This document shows, piece after piece, positions 43,643 through 53,340 of a DNA stretch of 64,000 bases. The position numbers and the translations under genes are program-made. The notes under the pieces are model-generated. The model made no database searches, was not told the origin of the DNA, and was given only the letters and a program-made list of their open reading frames with translations. The DNA is from Prauserella salsuginis (GTDB taxonomy: Bacteria; Actinomycetota; Actinomycetes; Mycobacteriales; Pseudonocardiaceae), in contig NZ_JANBBF010000008.1 of the NCBI RefSeq assembly GCF_024648885.1, positions 930,001-994,000 of the forward strand, read 5' to 3'. Numbering within the stretch: the first letter of the stretch is position 1; each line of letters starts with the position of its first letter.

Positions 43643-46075
43643 CGCGGGTTCGTCCCCGTCGCCAGGGACGACCGCGAGGTCTCCGCCCCGGTCGGTCCGC
43701 GCGACGAGCGCGCCCACTGCCTCCAAGGCATCCGTGGTGGTGTCGCTGGGGTGCCCGTAGTCGTTGTCTGCACCGACGCTGACCAGCGCGATGCGCGGTC
43801 GCACCGCGGCCAGGAACTCGGGCCTGGTGTAGCGGCTGCCGTGGTGTGGCACCTTGAGCACCTCGGCCCCCAGGTCGACGTCGCGAGCGAGCAGGTCGCT
43901 CTGGGCGGTCAGTTCGATGTCCCCGCTGAGCAGTACGCGTCCCGCGGGCGTCGACGCGCGCAACACGGCCGACGTGTCGTTGACGACGGTGCCGTCCTCA
44001 CTCTCGCCTGCGCGTGCGCGTTGCGGCGTGTAGTGCGGACCGAGGACCTCGAGGGTGAGTGCGTCCCAGCGCAGCGTCCTGCCGACCGTCAGGTCGACCA
44101 GCGGCACCGCGCGGCGACGGGCCGTGGTCGACACTTCGCGCCACGCCCACGCCGGACTGCGTCCGCGGCCGACGGCGATCGCACCGACACTGCGGCCGTC
44201 GAGCACGGCATGCAGGCCGCCGACGTGGTCGGCGTGGAGGTGGCTCAACGCGACCAGTGGCACCCGCCGGACGTCCAACCGGTCGAGACAGCGGTCGATC
44301 TCCCTGGCATCGGGACCGACGTCGACGACCACGGCCCGGCCGGGCGTACCGGTGGCCAACACGATCCCGTCACCCTGGCCGACATCGCACGCCACGACCG
44401 TCCAGCCGGCGGGCGGCCATCCGGCCTGCAGGAACCGTGGTGGCACGGTCACCACGAGCGCTGCCGTCACACCGATCGCCACGGCCATGCGCGCCTTTCG
44501 GTACCGCAGCGCGGCGACGGCACCGACGGCGATGCCCGCGGCGGCGACCCCGCCCCACCACCCCGACGGCCAGGACACGACCGCCCCGGGCACTGCGGCC
44601 GCCTCCCGGGCGACGATCACGAGCCAGCTCACCCCCGGCCCGGCGAGGTGCACCAGGACCTCGGCCGCCGCCGGTGCAGGCACGGCGAGCGCGGCCGCCG
44701 CCACGCCGAGCACCGTGACCGGCGCGACCACCGGCGCTGCGAGCAGATTCGCGGCGACGGAGACCATGCTGATCTCGCCCGCCATGCCGGCGATGACCGG
44801 TGCGGTGGCGACGAAGGCGGCCACGGGCACGGCGAGCGCCTCCGCCATGCCGGGCGGGACGCGCCGCGCAGCGAGCGCGGCGGCCCACCGGGGTGCCAGG
44901 AAGATCAGACCCCCGGTCGCGACGACCGACAGCGCGAAGCCCATGCTCGTGGCCATCGCCGGGTCGACGAGTATCAGTCCGCAGACGGCCGCCGCCAGCG
45001 CCGGCACCACGGAGCGCCGGCGTCCGAGCACGAGGGCGGCGAGTCCCAGGGCTCCCATGACCGCGGCGCGCAGCACGCTCGGTTCGTAGCCGACGAGCAC
45101 GACGAACCCCGCCAGCGCGATCCCGGCCGCACCTGCCGAGACGCGTGGACCGAGCCGCACGGCACGCGCGAGCAGGAGCACCGCACCGCACACGATGGCG
45201 ACGTTCGAACCGCTGACCGCCGTGAGGTGGGACAGCCCGGCGTCGAGGAACTCCTTCTCCACACGCGCCGACTGATCACCGGTGTCGCCGACGACGAGCC
45301 CGGGCAGCAGGCCCGCTTCGTCCTCGCCGAGCACTCCCGAGGCATCCCGCAGTGCGCTGCGCACGACGTCGGCCGCGCGCTGCCAGACCGGGGCCGCGTC
45401 GACCCGCTCCGGTGGTCCGCGCACGTAGCCGACCGCCACGGTCAGATCCCCGCGGCGGGCCGGTGCCAACGAGACCGTCACGCTGACCCGCTGCCCCGGC
45501 AGGAGCCGGGCCCACTCGCCTACCGGCCCGATGAGCAGGACACGTCCCGTCGACGAGAGGCCGTCGCCGCCGGACCCGGCCCCGCCCGTGCCGACACGGG
45601 CGGCCTCGTCTCGATCATGGACGCTCACGACGTCCACGGGCACCAGCACCGACCGGGCCCCGCCGCGCTGAGCGCCGTACCCGTCGTCCCGCAGCGGGCG
45701 TGGTCGCTCCCGCACCTCGGTGCGCATCCGGACTTCGCCGCCGTCGGCGGCCACCGCCCGGAGCGGGTCCGCATCCGCCTCGTGCACCCGAAGGCCGACG
45801 GGCACCAGCACCAGCAGTCCGCAACAGCCCACGGCCATCGCCGCCGCGGCCACCCTGGGCGCGCCACGGCGCCGCGCGCGCACCGCGACGAGACCTCCGG
45901 CGACGACGGCGACGCCACCGACCGCGACCGCCGACTGCCAGCCCCACTGCAGGCCCGCGAGAGCGCCGCCCCACACGGCGAGCGCCGCCGGCACCAGCCG
46001 CATGTCCCGACGTGGCCGCGCCGCGGGATCCGCGGTGACCTCGGACGCGGCACCGATACCGGCGGTGAGCGTCAT
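43616..46075 (-). CDS. comEC: ComEC/Rec2-family DNA uptake channel
   Basis: The 819-residue polytopic protein has an N-terminal OB-like region, a competence domain with about ten membrane segments (GLSHLTAVSGSNVAIVCGAVLL) and a C-terminal metallo-beta-lactamase domain with HLHADHVGG. It is the inner-membrane channel of natural transformation. ATG 46075 overlaps the comEA stop. No other competence pilus genes are in the window. Confidence 0.93.
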   Translation of the reverse strand: MTLTAGIGAASEVTADPAARPRRDMRLVPAALAVWGGALAGLQWGWQSAVAVGGVAVVAGGLVAVRARRRGAPRVAAAAMAVGCCGLLVLVPVGLRVHEADADPLRAVAADGGEVRMRTEVRERPRPLRDDGYGAQRGGARSVLVPVDVVSVHDRDEAARVGTGGAGSGGDGLSSTGRVLLIGPVGEWARLLPGQRVSVTVSLAPARRGDLTVAVGYVRGPPERVDAAPVWQRAADVVRSALRDASGVLGEDEAGLLPGLVVGDTGDQSARVEKEFLDAGLSHLTAVSGSNVAIVCGAVLLLARAVRLGPRVSAGAAGIALAGFVVLVGYEPSVLRAAVMGALGLAALVLGRRRSVVPALAAAVCGLILVDPAMATSMGFALSVVATGGLIFLAPRWAAALAARRVPPGMAEALAVPVAAFVATAPVIAGMAGEISMVSVAANLLAAPVVAPVTVLGVAAAALAVPAPAAAEVLVHLAGPGVSWLVIVAREAAAVPGAVVSWPSGWWGGVAAAGIAVGAVAALRYRKARMAVAIGVTAALVVTVPPRFLQAGWPPAGWTVVACDVGQGDGIVLATGTPGRAVVVDVGPDAREIDRCLDRLDVRRVPLVALSHLHADHVGGLHAVLDGRSVGAIAVGRGRSPAWAWREVSTTARRRAVPLVDLTVGRTLRWDALTLEVLGPHYTPQRARAGESEDGTVVNDTSAVLRASTPAGRVLLSGDIELTAQSDLLARDVDLGAEVLKVPHHGSRYTRPEFLAAVRPRIALVSVGADNDYGHPSDTTTDALEAVGALVARTDRGGDLAVVPGDGDEPALVRRGPGP

Positions 46076-47244
46076 GCGATGCTCACCGCGTCGCGCAGGT
46101 CCGCGAAGCGTTTGTCACCGATCCCGTCGACCTCGCGCAGTTGTTCCACCGCGGTGAACTCGCCGTGGTCGTCACGCCACTCGAGGATTCGCTGCGCAGT
46201 GACCTCGCCGACCCCGGGCAGGCTCTCCAGCGCCTCCTGGTCGGCGGTGTTCAGCGGGACGCGCTCGTCGCCGGTCTCGTCGGCCGTCCCGGTGCCGTTC
46301 GGCTGCGCGCCGTCCGCGGTGCCGCCGGCACGCACTTCCGGCGGCACCGGCACGCCGACGTAGATCTGCTCGCCGTCGACGAGCACACGGGCCAGGTTGA
46401 CCGACAGCAGGTCGGCCCGGCGCGGCGCGCCGCCCGCGGACTCGATCGCATCGGCGACACGCGCCCCGGCACGCATCCGCACGAGGCCGGGCCTGCGCAC
46501 CTTGCCGACCACGCTGACGACCAGTCGTTCGCCCGCCGCTCCCGACGACGCCGCGGCGGAGCCCGACGTCGATGGTGCCGTCGCGGACTGCGACGCCGAC
46601 GTGGGACGGGGTGATGCGGATCCGGACGTCTGCTGGGCTGCGGGGAGCGGCGGCGGCGCCTCCGCGGCGGGTTCGTCGGCGAGCACGAATCCGGCCAGGC
46701 CGAGCGCGATGACCACCCCCGCGGCCACCGACACCAGCAACCGCCGCGACGGCCTGCGGCCGGAGCCTGCAAGACCGGCGGGCACCCATCGTTCGACGAG
46801 ACGTCCGGCGCGGCCGCGCAATGCCGCGGTCATCGGGTTCTCGCGCAGCGGCCCGGCGTGCTCGTCCTGCGCCGCTGTCTCACTGGCCGACCGCATCGCC
46901 TCGATCGGGGATGCGGCGTCGCTCGGGGACGCCGCCGGATCCGGCGACACCGGCGCCCCATCCGGCGGTGCGGTCACCGCATCCGGCGGGGCGGGGCCGT
47001 CGTCGCCGGATCCGGATCGGCCTGATCCCGGCGCGGCGTCCGATGCGTGCCCGGCGGCCGTGCCACCGCGCCCGGTGCCGGTGTCAATCCCCGGCCGTCC
47101 GCGCGGCGCCGTCTCCTCCGGCGGCGCGCGGAGTGCGTCGTCGAGGGGTGCGAGGGCGGCCAGCTCTGCCAGTCGTCGTTGCGGTCCCCTTGCGGCCGCC
47201 GTGGCGGAGCGACCGGCCCGGACCTGCGCTGTTTCGTCGAACAC
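46072..47244 (-). CDS. comEA: ComEA-like helix-hairpin-helix DNA-binding protein
   Basis: The 390-residue protein has a long disordered cytoplasmic N-terminus and one membrane segment (LVSVAAGVVIALGLAGFVLA). An external SLBB-like domain (VVSVVGKVRRPGLVRMRAGARVADAIESAGG in outline) and a C-terminal HhH pair (LPGVGEVTAQRILEWRDDHG) follow. It captures DNA for ComEC. GTG 47244 is seven bases after a minus-strand TAACGT (47252-47257), suggesting a leaderless mRNA. Confidence 0.88.
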   Translation of the reverse strand: MFDETAQVRAGRSATAAARGPQRRLAELAALAPLDDALRAPPEETAPRGRPGIDTGTGRGGTAAGHASDAAPGSGRSGSGDDGPAPPDAVTAPPDGAPVSPDPAASPSDAASPIEAMRSASETAAQDEHAGPLRENPMTAALRGRAGRLVERWVPAGLAGSGRRPSRRLLVSVAAGVVIALGLAGFVLADEPAAEAPPPLPAAQQTSGSASPRPTSASQSATAPSTSGSAAASSGAAGERLVVSVVGKVRRPGLVRMRAGARVADAIESAGGAPRRADLLSVNLARVLVDGEQIYVGVPVPPEVRAGGTADGAQPNGTGTADETGDERVPLNTADQEALESLPGVGEVTAQRILEWRDDHGEFTAVEQLREVDGIGDKRFADLRDAVSIA

Positions 47245-47375
47245 CCGCTCGACGTTAGGAAGCCGGCGACCGGGGCGGCAGAGGGAAAACCGCATTCTGT
47301 GGACAGCCGGGGCGGTGTGAACAACTCCCGGCTCGAGCGCCGTCGTCGCCGGTCGTCGTCGGTGAGGTGCGCTAC

Positions 47376-47402
47376 GATGCCGGGCCGCCACGGCCCGGCA
47401 TC
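47376..47402 (-). terminator. Terminator after degV operon
   Basis: GATGCCGGGCCG and CGGCCCGGCATC form a perfect 12-base stem with a three-base loop between degV and comEA. Confidence 0.8.
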
Positions 47403-47448
47403 ACGGCCCGGCGCCACGCGCCCGGGCAACCCTCACACCGCCGCGGCC

Positions 47449-48303
47449 TCACTGCCGGGGAGTCGGGCGCTGCACCACGACGCCGAGGACGCCGGGGCCG
47501 GTGTGTGCGCCGATCACGGCGCCCAGTTCGGTGACGACACAGCCACGCGAGGCGGGGAGGCGTTCGTCGAGCCGGGTCGCCAGTTCGGCCGCGCGGTCCG
47601 GTGCCGCGAGATGATGTACCGCGACCTCCACGTCCGGCTCACCTGCCGCTGCCTCGGCCGCCAGCTCGACCAGCCGTGCCATCGCTCTGCCGGTGGTGCG
47701 TACCTTCTCGAGCGGCGTGATCTCCCCTTCGGCCATGTGCAGCACCGGCTTGACCATCAGCGCGGTCCCGAGCAGTGCGGCCGCGTGGCCGATACGCCCA
47801 CCACGGCGCAGATGTTCGAGGGTTTCGACGACGAACAACGTCCGCGACCGCAACGCTGTGGCCGTCGCAGCGTCCTCCACCTCGGCACCGGTCAGGCCGG
47901 CCTGCGCGGCCGCCGCGGCGTGGCTGGCGGCGAATCCGAGTCCCATGGCCGTGGTCCGCGAATCGACGACGCGCACCCGGTCCGGACCGACCTCCTGGGC
48001 CGCGAGCACCGCGGCCTCCCAGGTGCCGGAGAGACGTTTCGACAGGTGCACCGACACGACCGAGTCGGCGCCCGCGTCGAGGGCGGCCCGGAACTGCGCC
48101 GCGAACTCCGTGGGCGTCGGCCGCGATGTCGTCACGATCCGTTTCCGCCGTAGCGCACCGGTCAGTTCCTCGGCGCCGAACTCCTCGACGGGAACGGCCA
48201 GCCCGTCGACGAGCACGTGCAACGGGACTACCCGGATGCCGAGCCTCTCGGCGCAGCCTTCCGGGAGGTGAGCGGTGGAATCGGTGACGACGGCGACCGG
48301 CAC
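47449..48303 (-). CDS. DegV-family fatty-acid-binding protein
   Basis: The 284-residue protein has the DegV signature VAVVTDSTAHLPEG, TSRPTPTEF and SKRLSGTW motifs. DegV proteins hold one fatty acid and present it to FakA-type kinases or other lipid enzymes. Start is GTG 48303. It lies at the end of the nadD-rsfS-gpgP-octT operon, the same neighbourhood as mycobacterial Rv2417c. Confidence 0.88.
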   Translation of the reverse strand: MPVAVVTDSTAHLPEGCAERLGIRVVPLHVLVDGLAVPVEEFGAEELTGALRRKRIVTTSRPTPTEFAAQFRAALDAGADSVVSVHLSKRLSGTWEAAVLAAQEVGPDRVRVVDSRTTAMGLGFAASHAAAAAQAGLTGAEVEDAATATALRSRTLFVVETLEHLRRGGRIGHAAALLGTALMVKPVLHMAEGEITPLEKVRTTGRAMARLVELAAEAAAGEPDVEVAVHHLAAPDRAAELATRLDERLPASRGCVVTELGAVIGAHTGPGVLGVVVQRPTPRQ

Positions 48304-48312
48304 GCCGTCAGC

Positions 48313-49092
48313 CTACGTTCCGTGAGCGTCGCGTCCGGGGACCGGCGCGGCCGCCACGCCGGGCCGGACCGCCGAGATCCGGTCCGCCATCGCCCGGCCG
48401 ACGGCGGCGTGGCCGTCCCAGCCCCAGTGCATGCCGTCGGGGTTGCCGTGCCCGCCGAGGACGTGCGCACCGACGACGGCGGCCACGTCGAGCATCGGCA
48501 CGTCGGCGTGCTCGGACCACGCGGTCAGCCGTGCCGCGGTCGCGGCCCGTTCGCTGTGTACCCGGCCGTAGTCGGCCGACCGGTGCACCGACGGCAGCCA
48601 GCCCACGATCGGCAGTTCGGGACGAAGCACGCGCAGCGCGCCGACGGCCGTGTCGAGGTAGCGCACGGTCAGCCGGGCGGGCAGTACGGCGGGCCGGCCC
48701 CGCGTCAGCCGTGCGAGCGCAGGCTGTGCGCGACGGTAGGCGCCGCGGGCGAACCGCCGGAGTCCGTCGGGGCGCAGATAGCGCAAGCCGGTGCGCAGGT
48801 AGGTCGGCAGCGGCGAGGGCAACGTGTCCATGCTGCCGACGGCCAGCACGACGACGTCGGCCCGGTGGAGCTCCGCCCACAGCTGCGGATCGCCGATCAG
48901 TGCCCACCACGCGTCACGGGCGGTCCACCCGAAACCGGCGAACAGGACCGCCTCCCCGCCGAGGTGCCGGGCGCACACGTTGGGCCACAGCCGTGGTTCG
49001 TCCGCCGGATGTCCGCTGTCCGGTCCGTGAAAAGTGAGCGAGTCGCCGAGCACGAGGATCCGCGGCGCGGTCACCGGGGCCTGCTCCGTCAT
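48313..49092 (-). CDS. octT: SGNH hydrolase-fold acyltransferase, OctT-like
   Basis: The 259-residue SGNH protein has VLGDSLTFHGPDSG with the block I serine, and PDGMHWGWDGHA with the His/Asp block V. In mycobacteria OctT octanoylates diglucosylglycerate, an early step of methylglucose lipopolysaccharide synthesis. Its position next to a GpgP-like phosphatase, rsfS and nadD copies that locus. It starts nine bases after the gpgP stop. Confidence 0.8.
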   Translation of the reverse strand: MTEQAPVTAPRILVLGDSLTFHGPDSGHPADEPRLWPNVCARHLGGEAVLFAGFGWTARDAWWALIGDPQLWAELHRADVVVLAVGSMDTLPSPLPTYLRTGLRYLRPDGLRRFARGAYRRAQPALARLTRGRPAVLPARLTVRYLDTAVGALRVLRPELPIVGWLPSVHRSADYGRVHSERAATAARLTAWSEHADVPMLDVAAVVGAHVLGGHGNPDGMHWGWDGHAAVGRAMADRISAVRPGVAAAPVPGRDAHGT

Positions 49093-49100
49093 CGCCGGTG

Positions 49101-49712
49101 TTATCCCGTCATACCGGCGTTGTAGGCCTGCAGCCGCCAGCGGTCGTCACGGCGGCGCAGGTCCACCCAGTGACAGTTGCCGATACCGCCGAGCGAGGGC
49201 CACCGCTCCACCGGCAGGTCCACCAGGTACGCGGTCAGCGCGAGGATCAGTCCACCGTGGGCCGCGAGCAGCACGGTGCCGTACTCCTCGTCGTCGCGCA
49301 GCAGGTCGGTGACGACCTCGCCGGCGCGCTCGGCGACGTCGACCCGTGATTCCCCGCCGGGCGGGGCCCACGTCGCGTCGAGCCGCCAGCGGTCCCGCTC
49401 ACCGGGCGACTGCTCGTCGACCTCGGAGCCCGTCATGCCCTGCCACTCGCCCAGGTGGGTTTCGCGCAACCGCTTGTCGAGCCGCAGCGGCACGCCGATC
49501 GCGTCGGTCAGCACCGTGGCGGTGTCGGTGGCACGGCGCAGGTCGGAGGCGATCACCAGGTCCGGTTCGAACCGCGCCAGCGCGGCCACGGCGAAGCGCG
49601 CCTGGTTCCAGCCGACCTCGGTGAGTGCCGAATCGAGGTGGCCCTGCATCCGGCCGACGGCGTTGTAATCGGTCTCACCGTGCCGCCAGAGTACGATCCG
49701 CTCGACGCTCAC
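49101..49712 (-). CDS. gpgP: Histidine phosphatase, GpgP-like
   Basis: The 203-residue protein has the catalytic WRHGETDYNAVGRMQGHLD motif and a second His in AAHGGLI. GpgP dephosphorylates glucosyl-3-phosphoglycerate for methylglucose lipopolysaccharide synthesis; a phosphoglycerate-mutase-like phosphatase is the fallback assignment. GTG 49712 overlaps the rsfS stop. An upstream in-frame extension is Arg-rich shadow. Confidence 0.8.
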   Translation of the reverse strand: MSVERIVLWRHGETDYNAVGRMQGHLDSALTEVGWNQARFAVAALARFEPDLVIASDLRRATDTATVLTDAIGVPLRLDKRLRETHLGEWQGMTGSEVDEQSPGERDRWRLDATWAPPGGESRVDVAERAGEVVTDLLRDDEEYGTVLLAAHGGLILALTAYLVDLPVERWPSLGGIGNCHWVDLRRRDDRWRLQAYNAGMTG

Positions 49713-50110
49713 GGGACGTCCGATTCCTCGGCGGCCCTGGCCACCGCCTCGTCCAGACCGTCGACCTCGAGTTGCGGGCAGTCCTTCCACAGGCGTTCGA
49801 GCCCGTAGAAGGCGCGTTCCTCGTCGTGCTGCACGTGGACCACGACGTCGACGAAGTCGAGCAGCACCCATCGGCCTTCCCGCTCGCCCTCGCGGCGCAC
49901 CGGCTTGTGCCCGGCCTTGCGCATCTTCTCCTCGACGTTGTCCACGATCGCACCGACCTGCCGTTCGTTCGGTGCGGACGCGATGACGAAGGCGTCGGTG
50001 ATGACGAGCTGATCGGAGACGTCGAGCACGACGATGTCGGTCGCTTTCTTGTCAGCGGCCGCGTGCGCGGCCACGTTCGCGAGGTCTCGTGCTTCGGCCG
50101 TCGCTGCCAC
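49709..50110 (-). CDS. rsfS: Ribosome silencing factor
   Basis: The 133-residue RsfS/Iojap protein contains KKATDIVVLDVSDQL, IASAPNERQVGAIVDNVEEKM and WVLLDFVDVVVHV. It binds uL14 and blocks joining of ribosomal subunits under starvation. GTG 50110 is the first start. It sits between nadD and gpgP as in many actinobacteria. Confidence 0.95.
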   Translation of the reverse strand: MAATAEARDLANVAAHAAADKKATDIVVLDVSDQLVITDAFVIASAPNERQVGAIVDNVEEKMRKAGHKPVRREGEREGRWVLLDFVDVVVHVQHDEERAFYGLERLWKDCPQLEVDGLDEAVARAAEESDVP

Positions 50111-50188
50111 GGTGGTGCCCTCCGGATTAGTACGTACGCCGGGTGCAGGGTACCCGGAGGGGCCGACGCGCCCGCCGACTCCGCCCGG

Positions 50189-50785
50189 TCAGGCGTGATC
50201 CGTGCGATACAGCCCGCGTTTGTGGATGTAGCGGACGACGCCGTCGGGCACGAGGTACCAGACCGGTTCACCGCCTGCGACCCGCTGGCGCAGTGCGGTC
50301 GACGAGATCGCCATCGCCGTGACCTCGACCAAACTCGCCTTACCGGGAGGCAGGTGGTCGTCGTCGAGGCGGTATCCGGGCCGGGTCACGCCGATGAAGT
50401 GGGCGTTGGCGAACACTTCGTCCGCGGCGCGCCACGTGAGGATCTGCTGGAGCGCGTCGGCGCCGGTGATGAAGAACAGGTCGTCATCGGGATACTGCAC
50501 GCGCAGGTCACGCAGCGTGTCGACGGTGTAGGTCTGACCGCCGCGGTCGATGTCCACCCTGCTGACGGAGAACACCGGGTTCGACGCGGTGGCGATGACC
50601 GTCATGAGATAGCGGTCCTCGGCGGGCGTGACCACCCGATCGGCCTTCTGCCACGGCTGGCCGGTCGGGACGAAGATGACCTCGTCGAGTTCGAATCTGG
50701 CCTGTACCTCGCTGGCGGCGACGAGATGACCGTGGTGCACGGGATCGAAGGTTCCGCCCATGACCCCGATGCGTCGCGACGACAT
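50189..50785 (-). CDS. nadD: Nicotinate-nucleotide adenylyltransferase
   Basis: The 198-residue nucleotidyltransferase has [15 protein letters not shown] and the C-terminal [13 protein letters not shown] motif. It adenylylates nicotinate mononucleotide in NAD synthesis. ATG 50785 is chosen; a minus-strand TATAGGGT lies close upstream, so the mRNA may have little or no leader. It heads the rsfS-gpgP-octT-degV operon. Confidence 0.95.
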   Translation of the reverse strand: MSSRRIGVMGGTFDPVHHGHLVAASEVQARFELDEVIFVPTGQPWQKADRVVTPAEDRYLMTVIATASNPVFSVSRVDIDRGGQTYTVDTLRDLRVQYPDDDLFFITGADALQQILTWRAADEVFANAHFIGVTRPGYRLDDDHLPPGKASLVEVTAMAISSTALRQRVAGGEPVWYLVPDGVVRYIHKRGLYRTDHA

Positions 50786-51087
50786 GGCCACCCACCCTAT
50801 ACCGCGTCCGATTCGGCGCTGACGTGCGCCGGTGGTCCGTGTGATGCGGGCCGGCCCTCCCCTGCCGGGTCGGCCCGCACCACACGGGGCGGCGTGGTGA
50901 TCTGGGGGACGCACCACGCCGATGACCGGGTCCCCGTTCCGATCACGGATGAGACCGCCCCGCCGCGGCCCCATGACGACACTTTCAAGTGACCTGGGTC
51001 ACATTCCAGTAGTGAAGGGTCCGTTCGTGACAGGCAACCGGACCCGCGGCGGGGACAGTGTCGGCGCCCGGGTGTAGAGCTGGACCC
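50786..51087. other. Intergenic region between nadD and recQ-like gene
   Basis: The 302-base divergent region holds a CRP-like palindrome near its right side and otherwise no gene. A TAGAGC at 51075-51080 may be the -10 for a leaderless helicase mRNA. Confidence 0.45.
50988..51003. promoter_or_regulatory. CRP/GlxR-like palindrome
   Basis: AGTGACCTGGGTCACA fits TGTGA-N6-TCACA at all but the first base, with a perfect GTGACC/GGTCAC palindrome. It lies about 85 bases upstream of the helicase gene and about 200 bases from nadD. Confidence 0.45.
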
Positions 51088-53211
51088 GTGACTACCGAGG
51101 AACACGGCTCCGGCGAGAGCCTCCGCGACCGCGCCGCCACACTGCTTCGTGCGCTGGCGGGTGAACACGCGCAGCTACGCGACGACCAGTGGACAGCGAT
51201 CGAGGCGCTCGTCGCCGAACACCGGCGCGCGCTCGTGGTGCAGCGCACGGGCTGGGGCAAATCGGCCGTGTACTTCCTCGCCACGGCACTGCTGCGGCAG
51301 CAGGGCGCCGGCCCGACGGTGATCATCTCGCCGTTGCTCGCGCTGATGCGGAACCAGATCGCGGCCGCGTCACGGGCGGGCATCAGGGCCGCCACGATGA
51401 ACTCGGCGAACCAGCAGGAGTGGGACGAGGTGCAGGCAGGCGTCGACGCGGGCGAGATCGACGTACTGCTCGTCAGCCCCGAACGGCTCAACAACCCCGA
51501 CTTCCGCGACGCCGTGTTGCCGAAGCTGGCCGCGTCCGCCGGCCTGCTCGTGGTGGACGAGGCCCACTGCATCTCCGACTGGGGCCACGACTTCCGCCCC
51601 GACTACCGCAGGCTCCGCACGCTGCTGGCCGAGCTGCCCGACGGCGTTCCCGTCCTGGCGACGACCGCGACGGCCAACGACCGGGTGGTCACCGACGTCG
51701 CCGAACAGCTCGGCATCGGCAGACAGTCCGACACACTCGTCCTGCGGGGTCCGCTGGACCGCGAGAGCCTGCGCCTGGCCGTGGTCGACACGCCGACGGA
51801 AACGGCGCGGCTGGCCTGGCTCGCCGAGCACCTGGCGGATCTGCCCGGTTCCGGCATCGTCTACACCCTCACCGTCGCCGCCGCGCACGACACCGCCGCC
51901 CTGCTCGCCCAGCGCGGCTACGAGGTGGCCGCCTACACCGGCAAGACCGAGCCCGCCGACCGTCAGGCCATCGAGGACGACCTGCTCGCCAGCAAGGTCA
52001 AGGCCGTCATCGCCACCTCCGCGCTCGGCATGGGATTCGACAAGCCCGACCTCGGCTTCGTGGTCCACCTCGGCGCACCGTCGTCGCCGATCGCCTACTA
52101 CCAGCAGGTCGGCCGCGCGGGTCGCGGCGTGGAGCGGGCCGAGGTGGTGCTCCTGCCGGGACCGGGTGACAAGGCGATCTGGGATTACTTCGGTTCACTG
52201 GCCTTCCCCGACGAACACCGCGTCAACCAGGTGCTCGACGCCCTCGCCTACGCCGACCGACCCCTGTCGACGGCGGCGCTGGAACCGCGGGTGGAGCTGT
52301 CCCGGTCGCGACTCGAGATGGTGCTGAAGGTGCTCGACGTCGACGGCGCGGTCCGGCGGGTCAAGGGCGGCTGGGTCGGCACCGGAACGCCGTGGAGTTA
52401 CGACGCCGAGCGTTACGAGCGTGTGCGCATCGCTCGCGAAGCCGAACAGCAGGCCATGGTCGATTACGCGGCGACCGGCGACTGCCGGATGGAGTTCCTG
52501 CGCAGGCAACTCGACGATCCGCACGCACAGCCCTGCAGCCGGTGCGACAACTGCACCGGCGAAGGCTGGCCGTCGCGCGTCGCCGACGAGATCGTCGGAC
52601 AGACGGCCGAAACACTGGCCAAACCCGGTGTCGAGCTCGCACCGCGGAAACAGTGGCCGACGGGACTGGCGGCGCTCGACGTACCGCTGTCCGGCCGCAT
52701 CGGCACCGGCGAGCAGGCCGCACCGGGGCGGGTCGTCGGCAGGCTCACCGACGTCGGATGGGGCGGGCGGCTGCGCGACCTGCTCGGTCCGGAGTCGCCG
52801 GACGGGCCCGTGCCGGACGAACTGGTCCAGGCCTGTATCGCCGTGCTGGCCTCGTGGGACTGGCAGGAGCGACCCGCCGGCATCGTGGCGGTGGGCTCGC
52901 AGCGGAGGCCACGGCTCACGGCCGATCTGGCGGGCAGGCTCGCCTCGATCGGCAGGCTGCCGCTGATCGGCACGCTCGACGCCGACGGGCCGCCGCCACG
53001 CCGCGCCAACAGCGCGGTGAGACTCGCGGACCTGTGGCAGCGGCTCCGGGTACCGGTGGATCTCCACGCGGCACTGAGCGAACCGGACGGTCCGGTGCTG
53101 CTCGTCGACGACCTCGTCGACACCGGCTGGACGATGACGGTCGGCGCCCGCCTGCTCCGGCGGGCCGGTGCTGCCGAGGTCCTGCCGCTCGCGCTGGCCT
53201 CGACGAGCTGA
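51088..53211 (+). CDS. RecQ-family helicase with C-terminal phosphoribosyltransferase-like domain
   Basis: The 707-residue protein has Walker A QRTGWGKSAVY, the DEAH box VVDEAHCISDWGHDFRPDYRRLR and the RecQ arginine-finger region QQVGRAGRG. A zinc-binding set (CRMEFLRRQL...CSRCDNC) follows. Residues about 610-707 form a PRTase-type fold whose LLVDDLVDTGWTMT is the PRPP-binding motif. The fusion is known in actinobacteria, but its biological meaning is not. GTG 51088 is preceded by no clear ribosome site. Confidence 0.9.
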   Translation: MTTEEHGSGESLRDRAATLLRALAGEHAQLRDDQWTAIEALVAEHRRALVVQRTGWGKSAVYFLATALLRQQGAGPTVIISPLLALMRNQIAAASRAGIRAATMNSANQQEWDEVQAGVDAGEIDVLLVSPERLNNPDFRDAVLPKLAASAGLLVVDEAHCISDWGHDFRPDYRRLRTLLAELPDGVPVLATTATANDRVVTDVAEQLGIGRQSDTLVLRGPLDRESLRLAVVDTPTETARLAWLAEHLADLPGSGIVYTLTVAAAHDTAALLAQRGYEVAAYTGKTEPADRQAIEDDLLASKVKAVIATSALGMGFDKPDLGFVVHLGAPSSPIAYYQQVGRAGRGVERAEVVLLPGPGDKAIWDYFGSLAFPDEHRVNQVLDALAYADRPLSTAALEPRVELSRSRLEMVLKVLDVDGAVRRVKGGWVGTGTPWSYDAERYERVRIAREAEQQAMVDYAATGDCRMEFLRRQLDDPHAQPCSRCDNCTGEGWPSRVADEIVGQTAETLAKPGVELAPRKQWPTGLAALDVPLSGRIGTGEQAAPGRVVGRLTDVGWGGRLRDLLGPESPDGPVPDELVQACIAVLASWDWQERPAGIVAVGSQRRPRLTADLAGRLASIGRLPLIGTLDADGPPPRRANSAVRLADLWQRLRVPVDLHAALSEPDGPVLLVDDLVDTGWTMTVGARLLRRAGAAEVLPLALASTS

Positions 53212-53232
53212 CCGGCGGACCCGGTCCCGCTC

Positions 53233-53340
53233 GTGCCGCGGACCGTCGGAGTCGGTTCCGTCGCGGCCGGCTCCGTCGGCTCCGCGGCCGGCTCTGTCGC
53301 TGTCGGTCCGGTCGTGGCCGGTTCCGTCGGGCGCTTCCGG
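53233..53340. repeat. Degenerate repeats upstream of MFS gene
   Basis: GGCCGGCTCCGTC-like units recur three to four times with roughly 15-base spacing. They are in frame with the MFS gene but upstream of its ribosome site. Confidence 0.55.
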
